Below are positions 1 through 13,329 of a stretch of DNA of 64,000 bases, piece after piece. Position 1 is the first letter of the stretch. Each line of letters opens with the position of its first letter. The position numbers and the translations under genes are program-made. The notes under the pieces are model-generated. The model made no database searches and was not told the origin of the DNA. It saw nothing but the letters and a program-made list of their open reading frames with translations. Source of the stretch: Pyxicephalus adspersus (lineage: Eukaryota > Chordata > Amphibia > Anura > Pyxicephalidae); the NCBI RefSeq assembly GCF_032062135.1, contig NC_092860.1:129257474-129321473 (forward strand), in the 5' to 3' direction.

Positions 1-2857
1 TAGACCCATGTTCATAAAAGCACCTAAACAGAGCAATAACACAAATGGAAGGATTAATAGAAAGGCTAATACTCACTATAGTAGTGATCATAGGCATGCA
101 GAGTTGTTTGCAGCAGCCATGTTCGAGTGTTTCAAATCTTTAAAGAGTCTGGGTATTGTATGCATGCCAAAAGCTTTAGTTATAATCACAAGCCGAAAGA
201 AAAATATTACTCCTGTGCTCTGACAGGTTGTCTCGAATTTAAGGGGACGCTACCAAGTGACAGTTTTCTGTAATATATTAAGGCATGCATATTGTTTTTT
301 AGCTCAATAGCATTTCAATACTTTTATTAACAATAGGTTTTTGTCAACATATCTTCAAATGTGACACTTTATAGATATATTTATTTAAGAGAAAACTATT
401 CTGCTGTATGGTATAGTGGCCACCTGATTCCTACAGCTAATGAAAGTATTGTAACAAATTAACCCATATAACATGCAGATAATATGCTTGGAGCATCTTA
501 AAGTGTACATTTGTACATTTCTAAGAAAAGAAACTCTCTAGGCAGTAAAAGTGGGGGGCAAGTGTGTAATCCTCCTCGTCTGTTCATGCTAGGATCCTTG
601 GAACCTGGCTGGCTGGAAAAGCCAGGCTGGCTACCAAGCCCTTGCCTTCCTGTAAAAGGGAATTTAGTGCCAACTTTAGTTTCATAAATAGGGGTTAAAT
701 ATATTTTAAGCTTAGGTTAAAGTTGCACAATTGTTCCTTGTTACTTACAATGCAGTGATTGTAGCAATTGAAGCTTGACCTGCCTATTACCAAGTTAAAG
801 CACTGTCATGCGGGAAGTATACCCAGCCCTTTCAGAAAGTCAGCACATACATTTTTGGAAAGAAGGGGCTCCAGAAGCTCATCAGATGTAGCACCATATT
901 GGTACCTGCCAAGCACTACATTTGTTACTTTGCTAGCTAAGAACATGTTACAGGTTCACTTTTATCAAAGTGAGAACCCATGTAAGAGTTTATTCTACTT
1001 TTTTCTAGTTGCACAATGAAATATAGAAAGTAAAATATTCATGTTTCACTATCCAATCATTTTTTTTTTTTATTTCACATATATTTTATGATCAGCATGT
1101 ATAAAACCGCTGTAGGCTTTTGAATTTTGGCACCATGAATATTTATGTTCATGCAGAGTATTAATGAAGAAAAGTCTAATTATTACCTCCAGACTCTGTG
1201 ACAAAAGATACACTTCTAAGCAAGACAGGAACAAAGTTTGAAGTGGGTAGAAAGACATATTTTCATTCCAAATAAAATAGTGATATTTTTTTTAGAGTAG
1301 AATGATTTGATCATGTAGTATAATTAGTGGTCTAAAAGTTTCAAATGAAACCATTGCTTCACTGCTCACTTTGAAAATCATGAATTATGTAATCATTTTC
1401 ATGTAATAGCAAAGGGATTGCCATTATTAAATTGCCCTACTTCAAATCACTTGCACACTTCTCTCCATTGTGTGCACCTTAAAATGTAGAGCACAAATGC
1501 TCAAAGGAATTTAAAGAAACATTATCCGCAGCTAACATAAACTTGTCTGAGTATTATTGTATTTTATGGTGAAATATCTGAAAGTAGTTAGAAAAGGAAA
1601 GAAATCATTGCTTAAAAGGTATCTATACCCAAGATACCCCTTAGATGCTTTACTCTTTAGAATAAGTTTCTTCATTAGGATTTCTTTCTTTCTTTTTCAT
1701 TTTAATATTTTCTTCTTGCAATTCCCCCAATATGACCCTTCTTTACTGATTCTACTGTATTTATAAAGCATTGTCATGCCAGTCCGCTTGCCACTTTTAT
1801 GGCACAACACCTCTCCCTCTCAAAATATCTATAACACATGAGAGTTTTGTGGTCAACAGAGATCAAAAGAAGAACTTAAAATTTGGCATTGTTTTAAGAC
1901 AGTAAACATAATTGCATCAATAGAAATTAGCTGATTCATAATCTATAATGTGGTATGGAGCATTGAGTCTAATATCACCAGGGACAACATGTGGAAAGTT
2001 TAGCTATTTTGTCACCCTAAAACAAAAACTACAGACAGCCTCATCAACACACCCTGCAAGGGGTGATAAACTTTGGTAGGTGGTGCCCAAGTTGCGGCCC
2101 CGTATTTACACAGAAGCAGGCGACAGCTAAATGAGTTGAGCTAAGGCAAAATGCTAAGGGACCCCAAAGTGGGCAAAGAAAATATCCCCCACACTATTTA
2201 ACCAACAGTCTGGACTGCTAGAAAGCAGGAGAAAACAATGATTTCATTATGTTGACAATAAAGCTGACCCTACAATCCGAAAATTTTGGAGCTGTCAGGC
2301 AGCATTTTTCCTCCTTTATTTATAATATTAGCAAGCATGTGCACATGCTTGTACCTTTTATATCTGATCTTCAAGGTCATGCCCAGGTCTTGCATCTTCC
2401 TTATCCCTCCATTTACAGAATAAGAGCGTTTTCTTTATGGGACCATGTTACTGACTCCATGACATACACACTTTTTACTCCTACTGGCTATCCAGCAATG
2501 ATGTTCTTTCAGGATCCAGAAAAGGTTGTAGTAGCAGTGACGCCTATATCAAGAGACTGTAGAGGGCTAGCCCATGCGGGGTTGGATTAGCATTTGCCTG
2601 CAACTGGAAATGGCATTTTAGTCTTCACAAGATAAGAAAAAAAAAAACACACAGAATTGCAAATAATATTTTCACAGAAATGGACTTAAAGGAAAAGTCT
2701 GTCACTACACCACCCTCCTCCTTACCAACTTAAAACAAGTCTGTTGCTTTAATGAAGCCCTCATTTATTACCTGGACCTTCCCAGTATTCTTGGGAACTC
2801 CCTCCATTTTTCAATTTTTGGGCTCATATGGCCATCATCTGACATGGTCTGAACACT
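1..2857. other. No gene seen (intergenic or intronic)
   Basis: AT-rich unique-looking sequence. Open frames at 8-223, 768-1019 and 2249-2590 (113 codons) show no motif I recognise, no codon bias and no splice context that would support them. The only discrete structure is a 20-bp perfect palindrome at 2332-2351. Confidence 0.6.
2332..2351. repeat. 20-bp perfect palindrome
   Basis: CAAGCATGTGCACATGCTTG equals its own reverse complement. No spacer. It could be a dimeric protein-binding site or chance; nothing around it decides. Confidence 0.8.
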
Positions 2858-3346
2858 GATTCGGCAGCTATTCGCTCGAATATAGCAAAAAAATTCAGGT
2901 GGTCGAATGTCAAAGTTGAACACCATTAAAGTCAATGGGAGGAAAAATTTGGGTTTTTTTCAGCACTGTGTAGAGCTTCTACAGCCTCCAAACAGATGTA
3001 AAAAGATACATTATAAAAGGATACATAAAAAGATACATTGTAAAACTTTAATCTTCATGTGAAGTACAGGGATATGTAATATTGTTATGTATCTTTTTAT
3101 AATGTATCTTTTTATGTATCCTTTTATAATGTATCTTTTTACAATGTATCTTTTTATGTATCCTTTTATAATGTATCTTTTTACATCTGTTTGGAGGCTG
3201 TAGAAGCTCTACACAGTGCTGAAAAAAAATTTTCCTCCCATTGACTTTAATGGTGTTCGAATTCGATGTTCGACCACCCGAATTTTTTTGCTATATTCGA
3301 GCGAATAGCTGCCGAATCGAATAGTGAGCTATTCGACCAACACTAC
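2858..3346. mobile_element. Foldback (long inverted repeat) element
   Basis: The left arm 2858-3045 (starting GATTCGGCAGCTATTCGC) is the reverse complement of 3138-3318 (ending GCGAATAGCTGCCGAATC), with few mismatches. Both arms contain the AGCACTGTGTAGAGCTTCT / CCTCCAAACAGATGTA block and a run of GATACATTATAAAAGGATACAT. The right side continues for about 28 bases (ending CGACCAACACTACTAGT) with only a deleted counterpart on the left, so the left terminus is eroded. No coding capacity. It is a non-autonomous DNA element of palindromic type; the superfamily is unknown. The fragment at 62149 starts with a similar CTAGTGTTGATGTTCGAA. Confidence 0.75.
3101..3184 (+). repeat. Two-copy 42-bp tandem repeat in right arm of foldback
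   Basis: Two adjacent 42-base units (3101-3142 and 3143-3184) are almost identical; each begins AATGTATCTTTTTATGTATC. The left arm of the foldback element holds only one such unit (3001-3045), so the expansion is specific to one arm. Confidence 0.75.
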
Positions 3347-3350
3347 TAGT

Positions 3351-5069
3351 AAGCACCCCCTTTGCTGTTTACTCTTTTAAAATGATACCCAGAATAGATT
3401 TCAAATATGAATACCTCCTGCAGCCTCTATAACCTTGTGTGATGCAAAATATATTTTAGCTACAGCTTCGCTTCTATATGCTCAATTAAATAAATGTGAT
3501 TTATTTTTGGTTTGTCAAATTCTGTGTCAACTTCACTATGCACTATGAGTCCAATATTCTCTGCCAGTGACACCCCTGCCATTGCACTTCCTATTTGTTC
3601 TATTTTTATATTCCAAACCTGGCATTATGTGGCACCTTTTGTAGAATGAAATATTTAAAACTGAACTATAGTAATTTATGTAATTATGATTTACTTTTAT
3701 GTTTAGAAGCTAAACAGAAAATAGAAGCGCATCTAACAGAAAAGGAAATCCGTTAGCTTCTTTCTATATTGTAGATGATAAATGTTCCCTGCACACCTGT
3801 CGTAACCTTAAAAACAACACTTCAATTATTTGTAAAATCATATTCAGTAACAATTTCCCTAAGAGACTTACTGAAAGTCCACTAATATGGAGAAAATGAA
3901 TAGAAGGGTACTCAGTTTAAGAAAACTGTGACATTGTGAATTTGCATTTACTGTACAGGTACATTTAATTCTTGCTAAGGGTTATCAGTTCCATCACTTA
4001 TCTTCAATCCACTTTGCAAGTTTGATTTTCTGTCAGTTGTGAGCAGTTTTTGTTATAGAATAGTTGTTCTGTCACAAAGTGTTCAGTTTAAGTGATGATC
4101 AAATTAGGAGAATAACCGATTCATCAATTTTTGGTTTGCCTGGATATTTCAAGGTAGGCCTCTCTGATCTGAAGAGAATCATGACACTTAAGAATTTAGG
4201 CAACCATAAACCTAGTAGTTATATAATTCCGTTGAGAAATGAAGAACCTTCTCTCATATATTAAAGAATAAACTCCCTATATACTATACAGCCTTTGCAA
4301 TAAAAATATCCATTTTATAGTATTCATTCTGTAACTTTTTATTTTTGAGCCTGGTCCATATTCATGACAAAAAGAATAAAAGCCACCCATAGACATGAGA
4401 CCATGGCATGTGCCCAGTAGATAATGACCTGACAAAAAGAAACTTTTCTTGCAAAGGACATGCTGCTGAAATATTGATGGGGTATTATGGAGTATTGAGT
4501 AGCTGATGGAGTGGTATTGATTAAGAATAAGCTCATTAGCACCAGGCTGGTGTTTAGAGAGTGATGATATGTAAGAGGTCTCATATGGCTACAGATATCA
4601 TGTCATGAGGATATCAGACTGATTCCAGTCTACTGGGTTTGTATCATTCCTAGGATGAAAGGGACAACATACCTAAGTTCTATTTGAAAAAGGGAATGAA
4701 AATAAATAGTATAACCTCCCCCCATACACCAGGGAATGTGGATCAGCCAGTATATGGGTTATATTCTGGGAAAAGCTTGAATATAGAAACCATAAAACAT
4801 GGTTTACAATCCTTTTCTGTTTTCATGACTCCATAATAAAAAAAATAAGATGCACATTTGAACTTGGGGTAAGTAATTTATTAAATATAAAAAAATACAC
4901 ATTATATTCCCACAGTTTCCCTTTAAATAATGACTATATGATTATCTCACATTCTTTGTGATGAGTATTTCGATTGTAGAGTGAAAGAAAAAAATGATAT
5001 TTAAGAGAAAATCATTTAAACCTAATGTAAATCATAACTGAATTACATTTAATCTAGAAAAAACATAAA
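3351..5069. other. No gene seen
   Basis: AT-rich sequence without recognisable coding, RNA or repeat features. Short open frames at 4064-4264 (+) and 4339-4584 (-) carry no motif. Confidence 0.55.
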
Positions 5070-5236
5070 GGGCTCAAAGGCTGGAGAGGATACAGTTTTA
5101 TCAGTAAACCTGGGTGATCTAGCAAACCTGGAATTGATTTATTCAAAGTAATTCATTATTTGCTAGCAAATGTTTTGAATCCTGGACCAGATCCATTACA
5201 GGTTTGCTGGATCACCCAGCTTCACTGATGAAGCCC
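5070..5236. mobile_element. Palindromic MITE, GGGCC family, copy 1 (ends deleted)
   Basis: Contains the family core: GGCTGGAGAGGATACA, then AGCAAACCTGG, a central loop, then CAGGTTTGCTGGATCACCCA and CTTCACTGATGAA. The two halves are inverted relative to each other. Both outer arms (GATTTATTAAAGCTCTCC and its mirror) are missing, leaving GGGCTC and GCCC stubs. Confidence 0.75.
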
Positions 5237-8200
5237 CATGTCCAAATTCCATCTCTTTGACAAAGTCACCTGGTAGTAACATTTCATATAGCTGTTGAAA
5301 AAGCCCCCCCAAAAAAAACTTATATTTTTGTAACTGTAATGGAGAAAACAGAAATAGCAGCTAAAAGATGAAATGTTGCTTTAAACAAAAGATTATAATA
5401 TAGAATTTTGTACTGCAGTGTTTTGGCTTACATTGAGTTAGTACAGTAATCCTCCCTATCTGTCTGCATTCGAAGGAATGGATTACCCTAAGGTCACAAA
5501 ATAATGCAGGGAGACAGGAATGACATTGTTTGATAATAGTAAAACCCAAATGTGCTCTCATGCATTGCAAATGATAAAGAGAAAAGGACATTATATTGTT
5601 GGTTTTCATCTTATTAAGTAGGAATTACTAAGTACTTAAAAATGACTGAACATTTCGACAATATGTTTGGTAGAATTATTCTTAGCTGCACAATAAGAAT
5701 TCTCATCATTATATTTTTAAATGTAAAATTAAAGGACATGGTAACAGAGATGGAAAAAAAATGTGCATTATGTGTCTAGTCCCACTGAAATTACATTACT
5801 GGGCTTGTCTGTAATGAATTGGAGTATTGGTACATTGATGCATTAAAGCATACTTGATATGTGAATGAAAATTAATTATTTCATTAAATACAGCCCACGT
5901 CAATCAGTTTAGTGAGATGGAAAAATGAGTTTATATAACTGCACAAATCAGAGAACTGAGGACATTTGACACATATGCAATATGATTATTAGCTACTAAC
6001 TTGTCTGAAAATTAATTCTACATTTGTTACTAAAACCCACGGGGGTTCCATTAGTTAACAATATATGTTGCAAAACAGACTTTCATCACATATTCTGAGG
6101 TGCCTAAGCCAGACCAAAGAGCCTGTTTATATGGGGGGAACAAGCTGTTCACAAAAAAAATGGGAAATTTGAAAAACAGACACTGTTATTATAGTTTCAC
6201 ATTTTCCTTTCGCCATATTTATAAAGTAGCAGTCAGCCTGCTGGATAGCGTTTTGATATTTTGAAAGTTGAGAATGCTAAAGGCTTCAAAAGAGATCAAA
6301 AGAGTTTATCACTTTTGTTGCAGTTCATTACATTAGGAATTGAATGAAAGTGAATGCAGCTTTTGAACACCACTTTGTAGATAATGTTCTATTCGTCACT
6401 TTTAGAAGCCTGATTAGAGTTAAAGAATCTGGTTCCCACTTTTATAAATATGTCATTCTAAGTGGTGATGAAAAACAAAAACAAACAAACAAAAAAAATA
6501 AACAAAAAGGTTCTCAATCTTTAAAAATAAAAGGCCCTGAAAAAAGATAGCAAAATTTGAAGATTATTTGAATGCAGAAATAGTTACATTTCTGTTTTTA
6601 CAGTCCGTTTGGATCAAATAATGTATCATTTATGCTTAAGTATAAACCAAAATTTCTTGTTTTCCCCTTGAAATGCTGTTAGATAATAAATCTTGGTTTA
6701 AAGTCAAGTCACACCTGTGGATGGCACTGTGTACTCATGTAAAGTGTATAACAAACTCTTGTCCTTAGACACTTTACATGGGAAGGCATACATGGTGCCT
6801 TCTACCAATGGCCAACAATAATGCAAAAAAAGACGATTTATGTTAACAAGATGAAACATGTGTTAGTTTTCATTGGAATTTTACAAAAAATATGGGGATA
6901 AAGGGGGAAAATGAACATTTTACAAAACATTGGGCTGAACATTTACAAAAAATCATGACATGCAAGGAGGAATTCAACAAAACACTTTAACCCTGTAAGG
7001 TCAACTAAAGGATGATTTAAAAGCAAGTGACCCATAACAATCAATTCAAAAGTACAAAATACTGTAAAAAACACTTAAAGCATTTCCTGTATCTTCAGGT
7101 AAAAATAATAACAAACAAAACCCTTACCCACTTTGCCGACCCCAAGCTAGCACCTAACTTTTGTTTTTAAGCAATAAAACTAAGACCAATTACCAGGCAG
7201 GGTTCCAATTCTTTCTTTTCCGGGTTACAGTGTGCAAGGGTTCATCACAGGGTTCTGAAGTATTCTAGTACATTGTGATATCAAGGTTCAAGGGTCAGTA
7301 TATTTTTAATCACTTTCAACATTGATTTATCTCAAAATATACACAAACTCCAAGACTGCATGGTCATGCGTCTCACTTTACCTAAGGTCCACTGATTTAA
7401 ATGTATCCAGTTTAGCATTTAATTTCAAAATATATACGCATCATTTTTTTGAAAACCTAAAAGCCTGACTGTAATAAACTTAAAATGTATCAAAAAAACA
7501 AAATGAAAATATTGTATTTTGTAGCTTACCAGCTCTTAGGTGTGGTAATTAAGCGTTATCTTAAAGATGAAATAACCTAATTTCCCTGTACTCCTCACCT
7601 CCTACACTGGAACCTGCAGCAGGTATGTTGATTTTACCTAATTTCCTCTGTGATGAACTACAAACATCATCAAGCTTTCTCCCACATGTGCTGCCCATGC
7701 CTCCTCCTTTTAGCTATTTGATTTCCCTTCTTTATGTATTCTATTATCAGCGTCAATTGTGGGTGTTTCTAGGTCAAGCTGCATGAAGGAAGCCTCACCC
7801 CTCGATTCTGAAACGTGTACCCTAATTGATAGGAATCTGCATTCTGTACCATCTTCTTTTTAACATTTATCACATGCCTATTTTGAGCACTTGTCAGGTC
7901 CTTTCCTTTACACACTAGGTCTGCCTTACCTAAATGTGGATTATTCACAATACTTCATGGATAGCCTCAAACTAGGTGATAAGTTAGAAACTGAAAAAAA
8001 TAGAAGACAGGTGAGGGACATTTATTATAATACCACAACTACCATTATTATTGATTGATCTTCCAATGGGGACAGCTTCTATGGTGACAGCTGTCAAGCA
8101 GGGATTTTGATCTCTTTGATAGACTGGATCCATGGGCCCGGAAATGAAGAAAGATCTTCCCAATGGGACACCAAAAGCAATAAACCTGAAATGGGGTTTT

Positions 8201-8484
8201 AACCATTCTTAAGATATTTAGATATAGCTATACTTGAAAAATAGGTAAATTATAGTGCATGCTATAATACAACTGAATAAAAGCTCAAATAAATACTTTT
8301 ACTGCCATTTCCAAGCAAACGTTGTGTTAAAATCAAAACCACACATCTTTTCTTGCCATTTTTAACGAACATGTGTCAACATGTCATTTTCATCAGATAT
8401 AATTTTATGTGGGATTTGTTGTATTTTTAATGTGGATTTTAAATCTGTGTTAAGTTTTTTCCTATCCTTAACATATTACAACAT
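5237..8484. other. No gene seen
   Basis: AT-rich sequence with an A-rich tract at 6472-6512. Open frames at 5361-5609 (-) and 6344-6550 (+) look like chance. Nothing else supportable. Confidence 0.55.
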
Positions 8485-8911
8485 TTGCAAAAATGAAGGA
8501 AGGGATATTTATAGGGCCACATAACAAGTCTGATAATGTTTTCAAACAATCTCTTTCAATCTCAGTAGCTGAGCTAGAAGCTTGGCATGCATTCAAGCGG
8601 TTATGTAAAATTTTCCTGGGCAACCATAAGTCTCCTACAAGGAAGGAGTTCAGAATCTGCTTGATTCATACCAGAAACTGGGTTGTCACATGTCAATAAA
8701 AATACATTTCTTGCACTCACGTCTAGAATTCTTCCCGGAAAATCTTGGTATGGTGAGTGACAAACAAGAACATTTTCACCAGGACATTCGGTTAATGGAG
8801 CACAGCTACCAAGGTTTCTGGAATGAAAGTATGATGGCGGACTACTGCTGGATGCTGTACTGCGACAATCCAGACAAAGAGTACACAAGAAAATCATACT
8901 CTAAGCATTAC
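8485..8911 (+). pseudogene. Fragment of transposon protein (FLHS...RFHQD...ADYCW family), frameshifted
   Basis: Two overlapping open frames together read as one decayed protein. 8493-8660 encodes a piece with EGIFIGPH, ELEAWHAFKRLCKIFLGN and SPTRKE. A second frame, entered by a one-base shift near 8650-8660, reads QNLLDSYQKLGCHMSIKIHF and then FFPENLG, SDKQEHFHQD and MMADYCW, ending at a stop at 8909-8911. The second part is clearly homologous to 47965-48222. From memory, proteins of this kind (FLHSHL, SDE.G.RFHQD, ADYCW) are multi-copy and called uncharacterised in many animal genomes. The N-terminal third is absent and no terminal inverted repeats are seen nearby, so this is a truncated copy. 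Its function is unknown; a link to a DNA transposon is inferred from the second copy. Confidence 0.7.
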
Positions 8912-11900
8912 TGAAGAAACAATGGTACCTGACTGACACTGTTCAGTAGATCTATACCACATTGTGCCTTATTTTACTTTACACTGAAGATGTATTAACA
9001 TTCACTTCAATGGTGCTTACATTTTAGTACAAAATACATGCACATACAATACTAACTATAATAGCACTCATAACTCAGGAACTGTATATGTACATAAGTA
9101 AAAACTGAAAACAGATCTGAAATCTGTTAAAAAAAATGATTTAGAAAAGTTTGCTGTGGTTTCTGATGACTATCAAAACTAAATTTTTGTTGGCCTGTGT
9201 AATTAAAGTGTACTTTTTCACAGACGTAGCATAGAAATAATTGGTAGAAAGAACCAACAAACAAGCACTGGTAGTATGCACATGCTCATTATCTAGCATT
9301 CCTTTATGTATATGACATACAGTATATGTGAGTTCTACAAGTTTTAAACTCATAATTATACAATTGGTAAGAGCATGGCAGTGTGGAAATTACTGACAAC
9401 CATTTTACTAAAGTTTTAAAAATCTTTTACTTGTAATTAAAGGATATGCAAAGGTACAGAAAGCATCAGACCTTCAGTTATGTTTTTATTGCTGTCCGTG
9501 TCCCCTTTAGTCAAATTTACCTGTTTGACAGGATGACCATTCTTAACAAAACAAAAATTAATGGGAAATTTACATTTTCCAAGTGGTCTCAAAAGCAAGA
9601 GGAGCTCCGGTTTTTAAGCAGCAAGCAAATAAAAGGCTGACTTCAACTAGCATTTTTTAAACAGTTATTTTACTATTTTTAAATTTTAACCATGCTGTAT
9701 GTTGTTGTCCCTTCTGGGGAATAGCTCGCCTGCCATGACAATGCAGAGAAAAATATGAATTAAGTCAAATAAAATACAGAAAAAAATAATGAGCACAGAT
9801 ATTAAATACATACTACTTACAATATATGTTATACAATGGACCTTATAATTAAATAAGTATGTACCGGTAAGTGGGTAACACCTGGCCATACCTTTTATTC
9901 ATTATAACTCCCAGGGAGCAAACATATATGAAAGTGCAATTGATATAGTTATAGTAACATAATGGCATTAATGTGACCACCCCATTCATAAAGGTATTAA
10001 TCAGCTAAAACAATCACAACTTTAGGAATAATTGAATAAATGATTTAGCAATCATACTCTTTGCAGGCACTTGTGCCAGCATGATTATAAAATGTCAATC
10101 AGACCTGATTGCTACTTTATAAAGACCTATAGAGACTGTTAATTTGCAGTGATCACCACTGGAAATAGTGTTTTTTGATCCCTAGTTTTTCCAGTGATCA
10201 TAACTGCAGCCGCATGTGCTACTTATTAGTATATAATATATATATATATACTTTATTTCCAATAAACACGTGTAAATATGGTACAGAGATTGAAGCCTTG
10301 ATCACCATCATATAAAATCTGAGCAATCTTTTATAAACTCGTAATTATAAAAAAAAAGCAATCAGAACGGAAGAAGTGATTAATTGTTATGAGAATGTCA
10401 CTTCCAAAGTACTTTCTTTTTTAAATAAGTCCATGCAATTTTTTAAGGTTGTTACATATTAGGGAGCCAAGAAACATAGACATCACTAATGCTTATTAAA
10501 CTGTTTGATAAACACTTGATTTCAATATATATCATAGCAGATGGGATTACATGTACACTGGTGAGATGCTATAATAATCAGACTTTATTACCTAATGTTT
10601 TAGTCTGGGGGTTTGTAAATGATGTCTTTATAAATATGTCTTCTTGTTAGAATATTGCTAAAGGGTTGTTCATGTTGAGCTTATTTAACCTTTTTACCCT
10701 TGTACTTGTACTTGTACTTTGAGCGTCAAGGCACCTTTCCAACAAATAATCACACCTCCTCTCCGCGATGCTTTACACTTCCCTACTAGACACAAGGCAA
10801 CAGCAGTGAGATTGCAGCTCAACAGGAGTCCATGCCCTCTGTATGAAAGATTCCGGACATTCTGTATAATTAGTGAAAAACCATATTCACACTTTCTCAA
10901 AAAGTAGAAGAAAAGAAAGTAGTTTTGAAAGTTGGCTAAACAAAGTATTTTTTTATGTGAAAACTATTCTATATATATTAGTTCATTCAGGTGCAAATGC
11001 AACAATCAGATTAAAATGTACCACTAAATATTTTGTTGATTTTTTAGGTTTGGTATTGTTTATATAGCTTAATGTTCTGTGCGCAAGAATCATTTTGTTT
11101 GTTAGTGGGGCTACAGATTTTACTTTTTGAGCTCATTTTTCCACCAAGAGTTTTCATTGTGGTTTCTAAAACTTGCTGTGAGCATACTTCTTTTTTAGCA
11201 TTTCTAAACCTAGGGGGAAAATGGAATATACTAAAGCCCCCTCCCCTCCCTAAATGTGGTTTTTTCCTTTTCTCTTACCTGGTAATCTAGCCAGCAACAT
11301 CGTTTCTGCATAAGGTGGCTACATTGCTTGTACTGTATCTATGGAATGTAACCACCTACCAAACAACATCTATGCAGACTGGAGTGTTAACTGCCCTAAT
11401 AGATTTAGATGGACTTTACATAAGTGGAGTTAAAGTTTACCAGAGCTAACACTTTTAAAATAGTTACAGTAGTAGTTGGGATTTAACTATCAATAAACCA
11501 TAAACCATGAATAAACTATGTTTATTGTTAGCAGTCCTGTAGGGAGTAAATATTTTGTCTTTCTAATGGCTACTTTTTCTGAACAGTTTGGTCTATAACA
11601 AAAAAAACCTAATTGTATGCCTAAAAAATATTGCCACATTACAAATAATAGTCAGCATATCTTAAAATATAAAGTATATTTTATTATAAAAAAAGCACTG
11701 AATAACAACAACAACAAGTCTGCTTCTTCAGGTAATGAAGTACCATTTAATAAATATTAAAATCCATCACCCCATATGCCAACTGCCCTGGGTAGTGAGG
11801 CACATCAGATTACACAAGCAGTGTAAAATTTATAAGCAAAAACAAATAAGAAAAAAAGGATTAATACACAATCTGTCATGTCTAATCTACATAGGTGATG

Positions 11901-11966
11901 AAGGACAACAAGTTGAATATTCACTTAAACAATTGTGAGTTAGAAAGAGAGCACCATGGAGCTTCT

Positions 11967-12006
11967 TTCCTCAAAAAGCAGTTTGGTCCTGTGAAATGTG
12001 TTGAAT
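11967..12006 (+). repeat. Dispersed CCTGAGGAAGC...GTGAAACGCGTTG core, diverged copy
   Basis: Reads TTCCTCAAAAAGCAG, then CCTGTGAAATGTGTTGAAT. It matches the cores at 58212, 60499 and 63578 in order and spacing. Flanks are not alignable by eye. Confidence 0.5.
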
Positions 12007-12256
12007 GTACAAATTATTAAGTTCTTGTGTTTTATTCAGTATTGAGCCAATATTCAGATGAACATAATAGGCCTGCCATCAGAACTGATATATTCAAGGA
12101 GGCTATTTTCATTAACTGTACAGTTTTTATTGGTGTATACAAGTACAACCACAAATTGTATAAGTATATTTGATGTATTTAAATATTATTAAAGATTTTT
12201 TTGTGTATTAATCTTTTTTTATCAACATTCCTAAAAGCCCTGCTACAGGTTGACAT

Positions 12257-12322
12257 TCAAAAATCTGGCAAATCTCCAAAACTGTGGAGTGCTGGATTAT
12301 TGAAAATTCTGGATTTTTGAAG
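12257..12322. repeat. Short inverted-repeat fragment
   Basis: CAAAAATCTGG near the left edge mirrors CTGGATTTTTG at the right edge, with further imperfect pairing between (CTCCAAAACTGTGGAG hairpin). Probably a small MITE or transposon end; the family is not identified. Confidence 0.45.
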
Positions 12323-13297
12323 GTTATATGTGCTGTAAATATTAAAATGAAATAAAAAAAAATGAAAATGACACTAAATAAAATGACACTAAATGAGAAG
12401 CAAATGAAATTTTAATGTTAACTATCATTACCGGTATCATGTTTTGCTATCAAGTTTTCTTAGCATTTCAACTTTCTCTGTGATCAGCAGCACACAATGT
12501 TTATGTTTCACACCTCTTTTCTTTGCTGAATCCATAATGCATACAGCAGCAAATAAATACGATGGAAAGCACGTGCAAGTAAGACCTAACAGCTGATTCT
12601 GGAGTACAGCACCATCAAAACATAACCTGCGTCCCTGTGTCCCTGATACTGTACAACAGGAATTACATTTGTTAAATTAAAAAATTGTCACTTTTGCAGG
12701 AATTATGCCAATTGACTATTGTCAATCTTAGCACTATATTAGTGAGCAAAGTTTACAATTCATTTCACCATCTATAGAAAAACTTCATGCTTCTTTTAAC
12801 TTTTTCTTGTGATCTGTTCCTACTGGACCCCCCTGACCTGCCTGTTTATTTAGGTGACAATAGTATGTTCAGATGCTGTGTAAAATACCTGAAAATTGGC
12901 AGCTGGCTTAAAAATGAACATTCTCAACTTTCCCATAATTTTTTTTTTATTTCTTTTGGGACATGTTTCCACATGTGCCATTGACAGTAATCTTTAGCAA
13001 TTTTGAATAGCAGGTCCAGGGGCTAAACTTGCAAGGTCAGCAAGTTAAGTGGTGAAAAGTATTTCATGTATTTTATGTCAACATCAAGTTTTTGAAAATC
13101 TCTTGCCATAACTATAGGCTATGCACATTTTTTTGAATAGTGCAATGTGATGTCATTCATTCCAAATAGTACCCCAACCCATCTTATCAACAAATGAGTG
13201 TTGTAAAACAGCAAAATATGTGTTGTGGTGCAGTATGCTGCCAAAAATACTACATGCATATGCTTTTGTGCATTTTGATACATTAAGCAGAGAAAAT

Positions 13298-13329
13298 ATT
13301 AATGTTAATTAATTAATATTAACATTAAT
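13298..13329. repeat. AT-only palindrome, 12-bp arms
   Basis: ATTAATGTTAAT and ATTAACATTAAT are exact reverse complements separated by eight A/T bases. Possibly a cruciform former; no associated gene. Confidence 0.75.

Noticed and set aside
2249..2590. 113-codon plus-strand frame
   Set aside because: No recognisable motif or splice context; length is within chance for this much sequence.
8601..8897. 98-codon minus-strand frame
   Set aside because: Antisense shadow of the transposon protein fragment at 8485-8911, which has clear family motifs on the plus strand.
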